Assembly: GCA_038231215.1 (NCBI GenBank) | Contig: JBBRLS010000008.1 | Coordinates: 38,878 to 102,877, forward strand | Direction of reading: 5' to 3' | Length of the DNA stretch: 64,000 nt | Origin: Schlegelella_A sp038231215 | GTDB taxonomy: Bacteria; Pseudomonadota; Gammaproteobacteria; Burkholderiales; Burkholderiaceae_C | Part shown: positions 41,468 through 51,124 of the stretch, piece after piece | Layout of the letters: every line of letters starts with the position of its first letter | Numbering within the stretch: the stretch's first letter is position 1 | Translations under genes and position numbers: made by a program | The notes under the pieces: model-generated | What the model was told of the DNA's origin: nothing | Database searches by the model: none | What the model saw: only the letters and a program-made list of their open reading frames with translations

Positions 41468-42363
41468 GCGGGCCTCCGGTTGACGAGAAAGATGCCGGTC
41501 GCGACCGTCGCCAGGGCGAACAGCAGCCGACCGGTGATGGGCTCGGCCAGCAACAGCGCGCCGAGCAGCAGGCCGAACACCGGCGTCAGCATCGTGAACG
41601 AAGCGAGCCGCGTCGCCGGGTAGTGGCGGATCAGCCAGAACCAGAGCAGGTAGCTGGCAAAGGTGACGATGACGATCTGAAAGCCGATCGACGCCCAGGC
41701 AAGCGACGAGAGGTGGTCGGGCAGCGGTGCCCCGGAGATCAGCGCTGCGGCCACCAGAAGGAGCGCAGAGACGCCGAGTTGGTAGAGCAGCGTCTTCTCC
41801 GCCGATGCGTGGGTCAGCGCCGAGCCGCGCACCGCCAGCGTCGTCGCGCCCCACAGCGCGCCGCCGAGCAGGCCGAGCGCGTCGCCGATCCACTGCTTCG
41901 GGCCGACCGCGGGCTCGAAGAAGCCTTCGGCGAAGGCCCAGGCGACGCCCGCGAAAGCGAGCACCAGCCCGACCGACTGCCATACGTTCAAGCGCTCCGA
42001 GCGGGCGATCAGCGGCATGCCGAGGGCGACGATGAAGGGCGCGGTGTAGATGAAGACGACCATGCGCGACGCGGTCGTGAATTGCAGGCCGACGAAGATG
42101 CAGAAGAACTCGGCGGCGAACAAGGCGCCGGCGAGCAATCCGCCTGGCAGCGTGGCGTCGCGATCGAAGAGGACGATGCCGCGGCTGCGCGACCATATCC
42201 ACACCAGCGCGGCGCCGCCGGTCGATCGCGCGGCTGCCTGCCAGAGCCCCGGAATTTCGGGCATCGCCGACTTGGCGGCGACCTGGTTCAAGCCCCACAG
42301 AAAGCAGCAGAAGACGAGCGAGCCGAGGGCGAGCGCGTCGAGGTGGGTCTTTCGCTCAGTCAT
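41464..42363 (-). CDS. EamA/DMT superfamily exporter
   Basis: This is a 299-aa inner-membrane transporter with two EamA repeats of five TM helices each. The first runs from LALGSLVFCCFLWGLNQVAAKSAM, the second from LGLLGGALWGATTLAVRGSAL to the PVFGLLLGALLLAEPITGR motif typical of the C-terminal repeat. These proteins usually export amino acids, nucleosides or related metabolites; the substrate is unknown. Its start overlaps the rhombosortase stop region by 8 bp. Confidence 0.9.
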   Translation of the reverse strand: MTERKTHLDALALGSLVFCCFLWGLNQVAAKSAMPEIPGLWQAAARSTGGAALVWIWSRSRGIVLFDRDATLPGGLLAGALFAAEFFCIFVGLQFTTASRMVVFIYTAPFIVALGMPLIARSERLNVWQSVGLVLAFAGVAWAFAEGFFEPAVGPKQWIGDALGLLGGALWGATTLAVRGSALTHASAEKTLLYQLGVSALLLVAAALISGAPLPDHLSSLAWASIGFQIVIVTFASYLLWFWLIRHYPATRLASFTMLTPVFGLLLGALLLAEPITGRLLFALATVATGIFLVNRRPA

Positions 42364-43009
42364 GGCGACCGATGGTAGCGGCGCGTCCGTGCAGCCCTTC
42401 AGCGACCGCCGATGTCGCCAGCCCGGCGACGAATCCGCTGACGTGGGCGAACGGCGCGACGGCGATGTCCCAGCCGGCCGGGTGGCGCAGCGCTTCGCCC
42501 CAGGGCGCCTCGCTCAGCACCTTGCCGGCCAGGGCGGCGAGCAGCGCGACGCCGATGGCGCGTCGCGGCCCGCGCGCCGAGACGATCAGGTAGAGCGCCG
42601 CCGCCGCGACGCCCGCATGCAGGACGCCCGAGAGCCCGCCGTAGTGAAGGAGCTCAGGTCGCGCGAGCAGGCCGATCTGCGTGAGCGGCCAGGCGACGAA
42701 CCAGGCAAGCGCCGTGCGGCGCGGCACGCGGCCGATCCCTCCGAGCGCGCCGACCAGCACCGCGCCGGCGAGGTTGGCCGCCAGGTGCAGGCTGCTGAAA
42801 TGGAGCCAGGCCGCGCTCCAGGCGCGCCACGGTTGTCGCCAGGCGAGGGCTGGTTGCCAGTCCAGCCATGCCGTCGCTGCTGCGAACGTCGCTGGGTCGA
42901 AGGTCGCCGCGGCAAAGACCGCCGCGGCACCCAGGCCCAGCAGCGCCGCGAGGCCGGCCCAGGCCCGACCTGCGTCGTCATCCGAATCGCGCTCAGCCGA
43001 AGACCGCAC
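42356..43009 (-). CDS. rrtA: Rhombosortase (rhomboid-family intramembrane protease)
   Basis: Rhombosortase cleaves proteins carrying a C-terminal GlyGly-CTERM anchor. The 217-aa protein starts at a GTG (43009) just inside the glnE 3' end. The rhomboid features are visible: WRAWSAAWLHFSSLHLAANLAGA (HxxxxHxxxN), the nucleophile motif GGLSGVLHAG with Ser127, and the catalytic His189 in FAHVSGF. Six TM helices fit the family. No GlyGly-CTERM protein is seen in the window, so the substrate must be elsewhere. A general rhomboid protease is the alternative. Confidence 0.83.
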   Translation of the reverse strand: MRSSAERDSDDDAGRAWAGLAALLGLGAAAVFAAATFDPATFAAATAWLDWQPALAWRQPWRAWSAAWLHFSSLHLAANLAGAVLVGALGGIGRVPRRTALAWFVAWPLTQIGLLARPELLHYGGLSGVLHAGVAAAALYLIVSARGPRRAIGVALLAALAGKVLSEAPWGEALRHPAGWDIAVAPFAHVSGFVAGLATSAVAEGLHGRAATIGRHD

Positions 43010-45779
43010 GCCAGAGCGCGAGGACGGCGGCTCCCTGCCCGGCCATCGTCTCCGGATCGACCTGAGTCGGCTGCTCGTCGAGGCGAGCCCGGTGCTGGGC
43101 CCGGCGCAGGTCGCGATAAGCGTCGGCGGCCGCGCTGCCGACGCCCGCGGGCAGCAGCCCCGCGGCTTCGGCGCGGCGCAACAACGCGATGTTGCCGACG
43201 TCGTCGAGCAGCTCGGCGCGGGCACCGCTTTCGGCGAGCACCAGCGCCTGCACCGCGAACTCGACGTCGATCATGCCGCCGGGGCTGTGCTTGAGATCGA
43301 AGCGGCCGGCCTTCACCGGATGCGCGCGGCGAACCTTTTCGCGCATGGTCTTGACTTCCTCGCGCAGCGCGACGGCGTCGCGCGGCGCCGCCAGCACGGT
43401 GCGGCGCACCGCCTCGAAGCGAGGCGCGATGCGCTGCAAACCGGCGCACCAGCGCGCACGGGTCAACGCCTGGTGCTCCCATGTCCAGGCGGTGTTGCCG
43501 CCGCGCCCGGTCTGGTAGTTTTCGAACGAGGTGAACGAGGTGACGAGCAGGCCCGAGTTGCCGTTCGGCCTGAGCGCCGTGTCGATGTCGAACAGCTCGC
43601 CGGCCGCCGTGCGCATCGTCAGCCAGTTGATGAGCTTGCGCACGAACGCACCGTAGACCTCGGCCGCCTTGTTGGCGTCGACATCGGGGTCGTCGTGCAC
43701 GAAGACGACGTCGAGGTCGCTGCCGTAGCCGAGCTCCTTGCCGCCGAGCTTGCCGTAGGCGATGACCGCGAGCTGGGGCTCGGCGCGATGCGCGATCTTG
43801 AGGTGCTTCCAGGCCCAGCACAGCGCGCACGAGAGCGTCGCGTCGGCCAGCGCCGAAAGGTCGTCGGCAACCTGCTCGACGGTGATGTGACCCTCGACGT
43901 CGCGCACCAGGGTGCGAAACACCTCGGCGTGATGGGCGCGGCGAAGCGTGTCGAGGAGCAACTCTTCCTCGGCCTGGCTCGATCGCTCCCAGCCGGCGTG
44001 GCGTTCTTCGAGCTCGCCCGTGTAGGCCGCGGCGTCGAAACGGCCGTGCAGCAACTCCTCGTCGGCGAGCTCGTCGATGACGCCCGGATGCAGCATCAGG
44101 TAACGCATCGGCCAGCGTGCCAGGCCGAGCAGCCGGAGCAGCCGGTTCTGCACCTCGGGACGCTCGGCGAGCAGCGCGAGGTAGCTCTCGCGACGGAGCA
44201 GCGGCTCGAGCCAGTCGACGAACAGCACGGCCGCGTGCACCGTGCATCGGCCCTCGGCGACGGCTTGGGCGGCACGCGAGACGAGGCCGGCGAGTCGCAC
44301 TTTGCTCTCGTCCTTGAGCAGACGGATCTTCGGCTGGTCGCATAGCGGACGGACGCGAGCCGCCAGTTCCGCAGGCAACTGCGCGAGAAAGGCTTCGGCG
44401 TCGACCGGCTGCGGCGGCGGCCCGCAGGTGCGGCAGTTGGCGGCGCCGGGGCGGCCGTCGTGCAGCAGCAGGTCGAACTCGCCGGCCACGTATTCCCGAG
44501 CCTGGCCGAGCTGATCGAGCAGTTGGCAGGGACTGGACAGCTCGCCCAGGCTGCTGGCGATCCAGGCGAGGTCGGCATCGTTGGCCGGCAGCACGTGCGT
44601 CTGCTGGTCGTCGAGGTACTGGATGCGGTGCTCGACGCGGCGCAGCAGCGTGTAGGCGGCGGCCAGTCGCTCGGCGCTGGCGCGCTTCATCAATCCGCCG
44701 GCGGCCAGCTTGTCGAGCGCCTTCAAGGTCGAGCGGGTGCGAATTTCGGGGAATTGGCCGCCGCGCACGACGAGCAGGAGCTGGACGATGAACTCGATCT
44801 CGCGAATGCCGCCGCGCGAGAGCTTGACGTCGTTGGCGCGCTGCGGCCGGCCAGCGGCGCGGCGCTGTGCTTCGTCGCGCACCTTGGCATGCAACTGGCG
44901 CAGGCCCTCAAAGACGCCGTAGTCGAGATAGCGCCGATAGACGAAGGCGGTGACGAGCGAGCGCAGCGCCAGAGCGCGCCCGCTCCGCACGCTCGCGAGC
45001 GGCGCGACAACGCGGCTCTTCAGCCAGGCGAAGCGCTCCCACTCGCGGCCGTGCGCCTGCAAATACTCCTCGAGCATCGCCATGCTGACGACCGGCGGCC
45101 CGGAGTTGCCGTTCGGGCGCAACGCCAGATCGACCCGAAACACGAAGCCGTCTTCGGTGACCTCGCCGATCAGCGTGTAGAGGCTGCGCGCGACCTGCGA
45201 GAAGTACTCATGGGCGCTGGTCGGCTGCAAACCGGAGGTGATGCCGTTTTCCTCGTAGACGTAGACGAGGTCGATGTCCGACGACACGTTCAGCTCGCGC
45301 GCGCCGAGCTTGCCCATGCCGATGACCCAGAAGTCGATGCGCTGGCCGGCCGCGTTGAGCGGCGCGCCGAAACGCGCGTCCTGGTCGGCGAGCGCCTGCG
45401 CGAGGGCGAGCTCGAGCGTCGTCTCGGCGAGCTCGGTCATGGTCCGCGTCACGTCGGCGAGAGCGATGCCGCCTTCGACGTCGAGCACGGCCAGCCGCTC
45501 GAGCGTGAGCTGGCGCGCGACGCGCAGGGCGCTGGCGAGGTGTCGCCCCTGGTGGCGCAGGCGTTCGACGAGCGCGGCGATCTCGTCGCGGCAGGGGAGG
45601 CCGGGCGCAACGGCGGCCAGCTCGTCCGGATAGCGGCGGCGGATGCGCTGCACGAACCGGCTATACGAAGCCGTCGAAGTGGTCGGGTCGCTGGCAGCGG
45701 CATCGGCATCGGCCGACGGAGAGTCCGAACGTGACGAGATCGCTGTGCCGCTGCCGTTGGCGATCCCGGAGGCGCTCAT
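42993..45779 (-). CDS. glnE: Bifunctional glutamine synthetase adenylyltransferase/deadenylase GlnE
   Basis: GlnE adenylylates and de-adenylylates glutamine synthetase according to PII signals. The 928-aa protein has two nucleotidyltransferase domains. The N-terminal one (deadenylylase) carries VSSDIDLVYVYEE in GKLGARELNVSSD; the C-terminal one (adenylylase) carries GSDLDVVFVHDD. Linker domains containing SRGGIREIEFIVQ and SPGGMIDVEFAVQ follow each. The start ATG at 45779 is preferred over an upstream in-frame one at 45875, which overlaps the yhdP promoter region. It heads the operon with rrtA, eamA and a hypothetical gene. Confidence 0.95.
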   Translation of the reverse strand: MSASGIANGSGTAISSRSDSPSADADAAASDPTTSTASYSRFVQRIRRRYPDELAAVAPGLPCRDEIAALVERLRHQGRHLASALRVARQLTLERLAVLDVEGGIALADVTRTMTELAETTLELALAQALADQDARFGAPLNAAGQRIDFWVIGMGKLGARELNVSSDIDLVYVYEENGITSGLQPTSAHEYFSQVARSLYTLIGEVTEDGFVFRVDLALRPNGNSGPPVVSMAMLEEYLQAHGREWERFAWLKSRVVAPLASVRSGRALALRSLVTAFVYRRYLDYGVFEGLRQLHAKVRDEAQRRAAGRPQRANDVKLSRGGIREIEFIVQLLLVVRGGQFPEIRTRSTLKALDKLAAGGLMKRASAERLAAAYTLLRRVEHRIQYLDDQQTHVLPANDADLAWIASSLGELSSPCQLLDQLGQAREYVAGEFDLLLHDGRPGAANCRTCGPPPQPVDAEAFLAQLPAELAARVRPLCDQPKIRLLKDESKVRLAGLVSRAAQAVAEGRCTVHAAVLFVDWLEPLLRRESYLALLAERPEVQNRLLRLLGLARWPMRYLMLHPGVIDELADEELLHGRFDAAAYTGELEERHAGWERSSQAEEELLLDTLRRAHHAEVFRTLVRDVEGHITVEQVADDLSALADATLSCALCWAWKHLKIAHRAEPQLAVIAYGKLGGKELGYGSDLDVVFVHDDPDVDANKAAEVYGAFVRKLINWLTMRTAAGELFDIDTALRPNGNSGLLVTSFTSFENYQTGRGGNTAWTWEHQALTRARWCAGLQRIAPRFEAVRRTVLAAPRDAVALREEVKTMREKVRRAHPVKAGRFDLKHSPGGMIDVEFAVQALVLAESGARAELLDDVGNIALLRRAEAAGLLPAGVGSAAADAYRDLRRAQHRARLDEQPTQVDPETMAGQGAAVLALWRAVFG

Positions 45780-45911
45780 CGTCAGGAGGGTCTGTGCTAG
45801 ATTGACCCGACCGGCGCGAGACGCGGGTCGTGCCCGTGCCGCGCCGTCGCCCAAACGACGGCAAGCCGATCGCAAACCTGACGCCTTGCCGGCCGGCGCG
45901 ACGCTGTCTTC

Positions 45912-48900
45912 ATGTCACTCCATCCCCCCGACGCTCACGCCGTCGCGCCGAAGCGCGCGACGCGGTCATCGCGCCTGGCGCCGATCCGCTTTGCGGTGCG
46001 CCTGCTGCTCGGGCTGTTCGGCGCGGCGTTGCTCGCGCTGTTCGTAGGTTGGCTCTCACTTCACTGGCTGATTCTGCCGCACATCGAGGAGTGGCGTGTG
46101 CCCATCGAGGCGCGCGCGAGCCGCCTGCTCGGCGCGCCCGTGAAGATCGGCGCGATCGTCGTCCGCTCGAGCGGCTGGGTGCCTGCGCTGGAGTTGCACG
46201 ACGTGCTCGTGCTCGATGCCGAGCAGCGTGTCGCGCTCAGCCTGCCGCACGTCTCGGCGTCGCTATCGCCGCGTTCGCTGCTCGCGCTCGAGCCGCGCTT
46301 CGAGCAGTTGCTGATCGACGCGCCCAGCCTCGACATCCGTCGCGACGCGGCCGGGCACATCCGCGTTGCGGGCCTCGACTTCGGCGGCAAGGATTCCGGC
46401 GCCGACGACGGCGGCGACGCCGCCCACTGGTTCTTCAAGCAGGAGGAGTTCGTCATTCGCGGCGGCAAGGTGCGCTGGATCGACGAGCAGCGGCAGGCGC
46501 CGCCGCTGGTGCTCGACGGCGTCGACCTGGTCGTGCGCAACGGTCTGCGCGAGCACGACATTCGCATCGACGCCACGCCGCCCGCCGCCTGGGGCCAACG
46601 CTTCAGCCTGCGCGGCCGCTTCTCGCAGCCGCTCTTCGCGCGCGCCGGCGACTGGCGGCGCTGGAGCGGAAGCCTGTTCGCCGACCTGCCGCGCGCCGAC
46701 GTGCGCGAGCTGCGGCGCTACCTCAAGCTGCCCTTCGAGCTGAGCGAGGGCGACGGCGCCTTGCGCGGCTGGTTCGAGGTGCACGAGGGCCAGCCCGAGA
46801 GCGCGACGGTCGACCTGGCCTTGCGCGCGGTGGCGCTGCGCCTCGACAAGAGCGTCGAGCCGCTCGAGTTCGAGCAGATCGAGGGCCGCTTCGATGCGCA
46901 CAAGAAGGGCGACCGCATCGCCATCGACGTGCACCGCTTCGGCTTCGTCACCGGCGACGGCATCCGCTGGCCGCGCGGCGACCTCAGCGTCGCTTGGCGT
47001 CAGCCCGAAGGTCAGGACGTGACGAGTGGCGAATTCGGCGCCGAGCGGCTCGACGTCGGCGTCATGGCCGAGATCGCGGGCCGCGTTCCACTGGGCGCCG
47101 CCTTGCGCGAGTTGCTTGCAGACGTGCATCCGCAAGGCATCATCACCCAGCTCAGCGCGCGCTGGGACGGGCCGGTCGACGTGCCGGCGCACTACCGCGT
47201 CAAGGGCCTGCTCTCGGGCCTCTCGCTCACCGCAAGGGCGGCGGCCCGTGCCGATGCCGTGGGCCGCCCCGGGCTGCGCAATGCGACCTTGCAGCTCGAC
47301 GCGAACGAGGCCGGCGGCGAAGCGCGGTTGAGCGTCGCGCAAGGCGTGCTCGAATTTCCCGGCGTCTTCGAGGAGCCGGCGCTGCCCTTCGATCGGCTCG
47401 ACGCCAAGCTCGCCTGGAAGATCGAAGCGCGCCCCGGCGCCTTGCCCAAGATCACGGCCCGCGTGCGCGAGGCACGCTTCGCCAACGCCGATGCAGAAGG
47501 CGAGTTGAGCGCCACCTGGCAAACCGGCAGCGGCGCCGGCACAGCACGAGGCGGGCGTTTCCCGGGTGAACTCGAGCTCGACGGGAAAATCGCCAACGGC
47601 CGCGCCGTGCGCACCGTCCGCTACCTGCCGCTCGGCCTGCCCGACTCGGTGCGCAGCTACGTCGGTCGCGCTGTGTTGGGCGGCACAATCCAGAGCGCGT
47701 CTTTCCGCCTCCGCGGCGACCTCTCGGACTTTCCGTTTCACAACGCCAAGAGCAACGGCGACGGCGAGTTCCGCATCGCCGCGAAGGTCGACGATCTGGC
47801 GTTCGCTTACGTGCCGGCCGAGGGTGCGCGTGGCGGGTCGGGCGATGCGGCGCGGCCGGTCTGGCCGCCCTTCACGGCCGCCTCGGGCGAGCTCATCGTC
47901 GACCGCACGGCGCTCGAGATCCGCGATGTCCGGGCCCGTCTCGCGGGCGTCGAGTGGATGCACATCCACGGCGTCATCCCGCAGCTCGGCGACCACGCCC
48001 GGCTCGACATCGAAGGCAGCGCGCGCGGCCCGCTCGCCGACATGCTGCGCTACGTCAACGCGACGCCGATCGGCCGCTGGATCGGGCGCGCACTCGCCAC
48101 CACCAACGCGAGCGGCGCGGCCGACCTCAAGCTCGCCCTCGCCATTCCGCTCGACGACGCGAACCTGACGCGCGTCAGGGGCAGCGTCACACTCGCCGGC
48201 AACGACCTTCGCATGACGCCCGACACGCCTTTGCTCGCCGGCGCCAAAGGCCGCGTCGACTTCACGCAAAGCGGCTTCACCGTCAGCGCGGCGAGCGCCC
48301 GCGTGCTCGGCGGCGAGCTCGCGTTCGAAGGCGCCTCGCAAGGCGATGCGCAGCGCTTCAGCGGCCAGGGCACGGTCACCGCCGAGGCGTTGCGCAACGC
48401 GCCCGAGCTCGGTTCGCTGTCGCACCTGGCCGCATCCTTGACGGGCCAGACGAGCTATCGCGGCACGCTCGCGTTCATCGGCGGGCAGCCGCAGATCGGC
48501 GTCACGAGCAACCTGGTCGGGCTCGGCATCGAGCTGCCGCATCCGCTCGGCAAAGCCGCGGCGACGCTGCTCGCTTTGCGTGTGCAGACCACGCTCGACG
48601 ACGCGGTGTCGACGCCTTCGGGCAACGGACCGCGCGAGACCTTGCAGGTCGAGCTCGGCAACTTGCTCGTCGCCCGCTTCGTGCGCGAGGGCACAGGCGA
48701 CGCCTCGCACGTTGCGCGTGGCGCGATCCGGCTGGTCGAGCCGGCGGCGCCCGGCGCGACCGAGACGGTCGAGCCCCTGGTGCTGCCTGCGGCGGGGGTC
48801 GCCGCGACGATCGCCCTCAAGCGACTCGCCGTGGGCGAATGGGAGGCGGCGGCGAATCGCATGTTCGCCGAGCCCGGCCGCAATGCGTCGCCGCTCGTCT

Positions 48901-50126
48901 TCGACGCCAGCGGCGGCGCCGGCTACGTGCCGAACAGCATCGCCTTGCGCGTCGGCGAGTTCGAGGCGGGAGGGCGGCGTCTGAGCAATCTCACCGCCGG
49001 ACTGTCGCAGGAGAACGGCCTCTGGCGCGCCAATGTCGATTCGAACGAACTCGACGGCTACATCGAGTACCGACCGGCGCGGCGCGGCGCGGCCGCAACG
49101 ACCGGCCCGGTGGCCGGCGCCGGCCGAGTCTTCGCGCGGCTGTCGCGCCTCAGTCTGCCGAAGGGCGAAGCCGAGCGGGTCGAGAGCCTGCTCGACGAGC
49201 AGCCGGCCAGCGTTCCTGCGCTCGACATCGTCGTCGAGGACTTCGAGCTGCGCGGCAAGCGCCTCGGCCGGCTCGAGATCGAGGCGTCGAACCGCGCGGT
49301 GAACGGTCGCGATGCGGTTCGCGAGTGGCAGCTCTCCAAGTTCAACCTGGTCATGCCCGAAGCACAGCTCACGGCGACCGGTACCTGGGGCGTCGGCGCC
49401 GGCGCGGCGCCGGATGCGCCGCGTCGTGCCTCGATGAACTTCACGCTCGCCCTGATCGACAGCGGCGCCCTGCTCGAACGGCTGGGCATGGGCAAGGTGG
49501 TGCGCGGCGGCAAGGGCTCGCTCGCCGGCAGCGTGTCGTGGCCCGGCTCGCCGCTCTCGCCCGACACGTCGAAGATGTCGGGGCAGTTCAAGGTTGCCAT
49601 CGACGCCGGCCAGTTCCTGAAGGCCGGCCCTGGCGCGGCGCGCCTGCTCAGCGTGCTCAGCCTGCAATCGCTGCCGCGTCGCCTGCTGCTCGATTTTCGC
49701 GATGTGTTCGAAGCAGGCTTTGTCTTCGACAACGTCACCGGCGACGTCAAGATCGGCCTGGGCGTGGCGACGACCGACAACCTGCGCATGCGCGGCAGCG
49801 CTGCCGTGGTGCTGATGGAAGGCAACGCGGACCTCGAGCGCGAGACCGAGGACCTTCGCGTCGTCGTCGTTCCCGAGATCAATGCCGGCACCGCTTCGCT
49901 GGCCTTCGCGATCATCAATCCCGCGGTCGGGCTCGGCACCTTCCTGGCGCAGTACTTCCTGCGCAAGCCGCTCGCGGCGGCAGGCACGCGCGAGTTCCAC
50001 GTCACCGGGCCGTGGGACGAACCCAAGGTCGACCGTGTCGAGCGCAGCGTGTTCAGCGAGGCGCCTGCGGCCGAGCCGTCACCCACCGTTGCCGCCGAGC
50101 CGCCCGCGACGACGACGCGCCAGTGA
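45912..50126 (+). CDS. yhdP: YhdP-family AsmA-like inter-membrane lipid transport protein
   Basis: This large (1404 aa) envelope protein has one N-terminal TM helix (about 17-50) and a periplasmic body of repeated beta-rich segments (DUF3971/AsmA-like). A C-terminal AsmA_2-like region contains GKGSLAGSVSWPGSPLSPD and ends INPAVGLGTFLAQYFLRKPLAAAGTREFHVTGPWDEPKV, a highly recognisable YhdP C-terminus. In E. coli YhdP helps move phospholipids to the outer membrane. The gene is followed by a nitrilase-family amidase, a common neighbour in betaproteobacteria. Confidence 0.93.
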   Translation: MSLHPPDAHAVAPKRATRSSRLAPIRFAVRLLLGLFGAALLALFVGWLSLHWLILPHIEEWRVPIEARASRLLGAPVKIGAIVVRSSGWVPALELHDVLVLDAEQRVALSLPHVSASLSPRSLLALEPRFEQLLIDAPSLDIRRDAAGHIRVAGLDFGGKDSGADDGGDAAHWFFKQEEFVIRGGKVRWIDEQRQAPPLVLDGVDLVVRNGLREHDIRIDATPPAAWGQRFSLRGRFSQPLFARAGDWRRWSGSLFADLPRADVRELRRYLKLPFELSEGDGALRGWFEVHEGQPESATVDLALRAVALRLDKSVEPLEFEQIEGRFDAHKKGDRIAIDVHRFGFVTGDGIRWPRGDLSVAWRQPEGQDVTSGEFGAERLDVGVMAEIAGRVPLGAALRELLADVHPQGIITQLSARWDGPVDVPAHYRVKGLLSGLSLTARAAARADAVGRPGLRNATLQLDANEAGGEARLSVAQGVLEFPGVFEEPALPFDRLDAKLAWKIEARPGALPKITARVREARFANADAEGELSATWQTGSGAGTARGGRFPGELELDGKIANGRAVRTVRYLPLGLPDSVRSYVGRAVLGGTIQSASFRLRGDLSDFPFHNAKSNGDGEFRIAAKVDDLAFAYVPAEGARGGSGDAARPVWPPFTAASGELIVDRTALEIRDVRARLAGVEWMHIHGVIPQLGDHARLDIEGSARGPLADMLRYVNATPIGRWIGRALATTNASGAADLKLALAIPLDDANLTRVRGSVTLAGNDLRMTPDTPLLAGAKGRVDFTQSGFTVSAASARVLGGELAFEGASQGDAQRFSGQGTVTAEALRNAPELGSLSHLAASLTGQTSYRGTLAFIGGQPQIGVTSNLVGLGIELPHPLGKAAATLLALRVQTTLDDAVSTPSGNGPRETLQVELGNLLVARFVREGTGDASHVARGAIRLVEPAAPGATETVEPLVLPAAGVAATIALKRLAVGEWEAAANRMFAEPGRNASPLVFDASGGAGYVPNSIALRVGEFEAGGRRLSNLTAGLSQENGLWRANVDSNELDGYIEYRPARRGAAATTGPVAGAGRVFARLSRLSLPKGEAERVESLLDEQPASVPALDIVVEDFELRGKRLGRLEIEASNRAVNGRDAVREWQLSKFNLVMPEAQLTATGTWGVGAGAAPDAPRRASMNFTLALIDSGALLERLGMGKVVRGGKGSLAGSVSWPGSPLSPDTSKMSGQFKVAIDAGQFLKAGPGAARLLSVLSLQSLPRRLLLDFRDVFEAGFVFDNVTGDVKIGLGVATTDNLRMRGSAAVVLMEGNADLERETEDLRVVVVPEINAGTASLAFAIINPAVGLGTFLAQYFLRKPLAAAGTREFHVTGPWDEPKVDRVERSVFSEAPAAEPSPTVAAEPPATTTRQ

Positions 50127-50136
50127 TCGCAGCTTC

Positions 50137-50940
50137 ATGAAGATTGCCGCATTGCAGATGGTCTCGACGCCCAGCGTCGAGCGCAACCTCGACGCGGCGC
50201 GCGGCCTCGTTGAACGGGCCGCCGCTGAAGGTGCGGAGCTGCTCGTTCTGCCCGAGTACTTCTGTCTCATGGGCCGGAGCGATCGAGACAAGCTCGCAGT
50301 GGCCGAAGCGCCCGGCACCGGCCCGATTCAGGACATGCTCGCCGAGGCGGCGCGTCGACATCGCGTCTGGCTGGTCGGTGGGACCTTGCCTTTGACGAGC
50401 GGTGAAGAGGGCCGCGTCATGAACGCCAACCTCGTCTTCTCGCCGGCCGGCGAGCAGGTCGCGCGCTACGACAAGATCCATCTCTTTCGTTACGACAACG
50501 GCCACGAGCAGTACGACGAAAGGCGCACGCTGCGCGCCGGCAGCGAGACCGTGGCCTTCGACGCGGCGGGCTGGCGCGTCGGCCTCAGCATCTGCTACGA
50601 CCTGCGCTTTCCCGAGCTGTACCGCGCGCTGATGACGCCGCCGTGCGACCTGCTCTGCGTGCCCTCGGCGTTTACCCATCCGACCGGTTCGGCGCATTGG
50701 GAAGTGCTGCTGAGGGCGCGCGCGATCGAGAACCAGTGCTACGTGATTGCCGCGGCGCAAGGCGGACGACACGAGAACGGACGTCGCACCTTCGGGCACA
50801 GCCTGATCGTCGATCCCTGGGGCGAGGTCGTCGCCCTGCTTTCCGAAGGCGAAGGCGTGGTGTCGGGCGAGATGCGCCGCGAGCGAATCGCCGAGGTCCG
50901 CGCGCAACTGCCGGCCCTCGAGCATCGGCGAAGACTCTGA
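50137..50940 (+). CDS. Carbon-nitrogen hydrolase (nitrilase superfamily, Nit2/NitFhit-like amidase)
   Basis: This cytosolic amidase has 267 aa and the Glu-Lys-Cys triad Glu40 (LLVLPEYF), Lys113 (ARYDKIHLF) and Cys153 (GLSICYDLRFPELYRAL). Related enzymes remove deaminated glutathione, and that is a plausible role. It lies 10 bp after yhdP and is presumably cotranscribed. In many betaproteobacteria tldD follows, but here the next gene is a DUF2339 protein after a 184-bp gap. That gap (50941-51124) contains no gene; the only visible signal is a weak TAGAGT. Confidence 0.92.
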   Translation: MKIAALQMVSTPSVERNLDAARGLVERAAAEGAELLVLPEYFCLMGRSDRDKLAVAEAPGTGPIQDMLAEAARRHRVWLVGGTLPLTSGEEGRVMNANLVFSPAGEQVARYDKIHLFRYDNGHEQYDERRTLRAGSETVAFDAAGWRVGLSICYDLRFPELYRALMTPPCDLLCVPSAFTHPTGSAHWEVLLRARAIENQCYVIAAAQGGRHENGRRTFGHSLIVDPWGEVVALLSEGEGVVSGEMRRERIAEVRAQLPALEHRRRL

Positions 50941-51124
50941 ATGGCGCGACGCGAGCGCCCCGCGCCCGATCGTCGTTGACGCGCTTTCGCGCCGGTCGCG
51001 GCGCGCGCTACGCCAAGGCGCGCGTGCCGCGACCGCCATACTCTGCGGTCCGTATCTCCCCATCCGCGGGCCTTCGCGAGCGAGTCCCGCTGCTAGAGTT
51101 TTCCGACGTTTCAGGGAGTGCGAG

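Noticed and set aside
46263..50000. A 1245-aa open frame antisense to yhdP
   Set aside because: It mirrors yhdP codon structure, has an Arg/Ala/Gly-rich composition without domains, and the plus-strand protein is clearly YhdP. GC bias removes stop codons.
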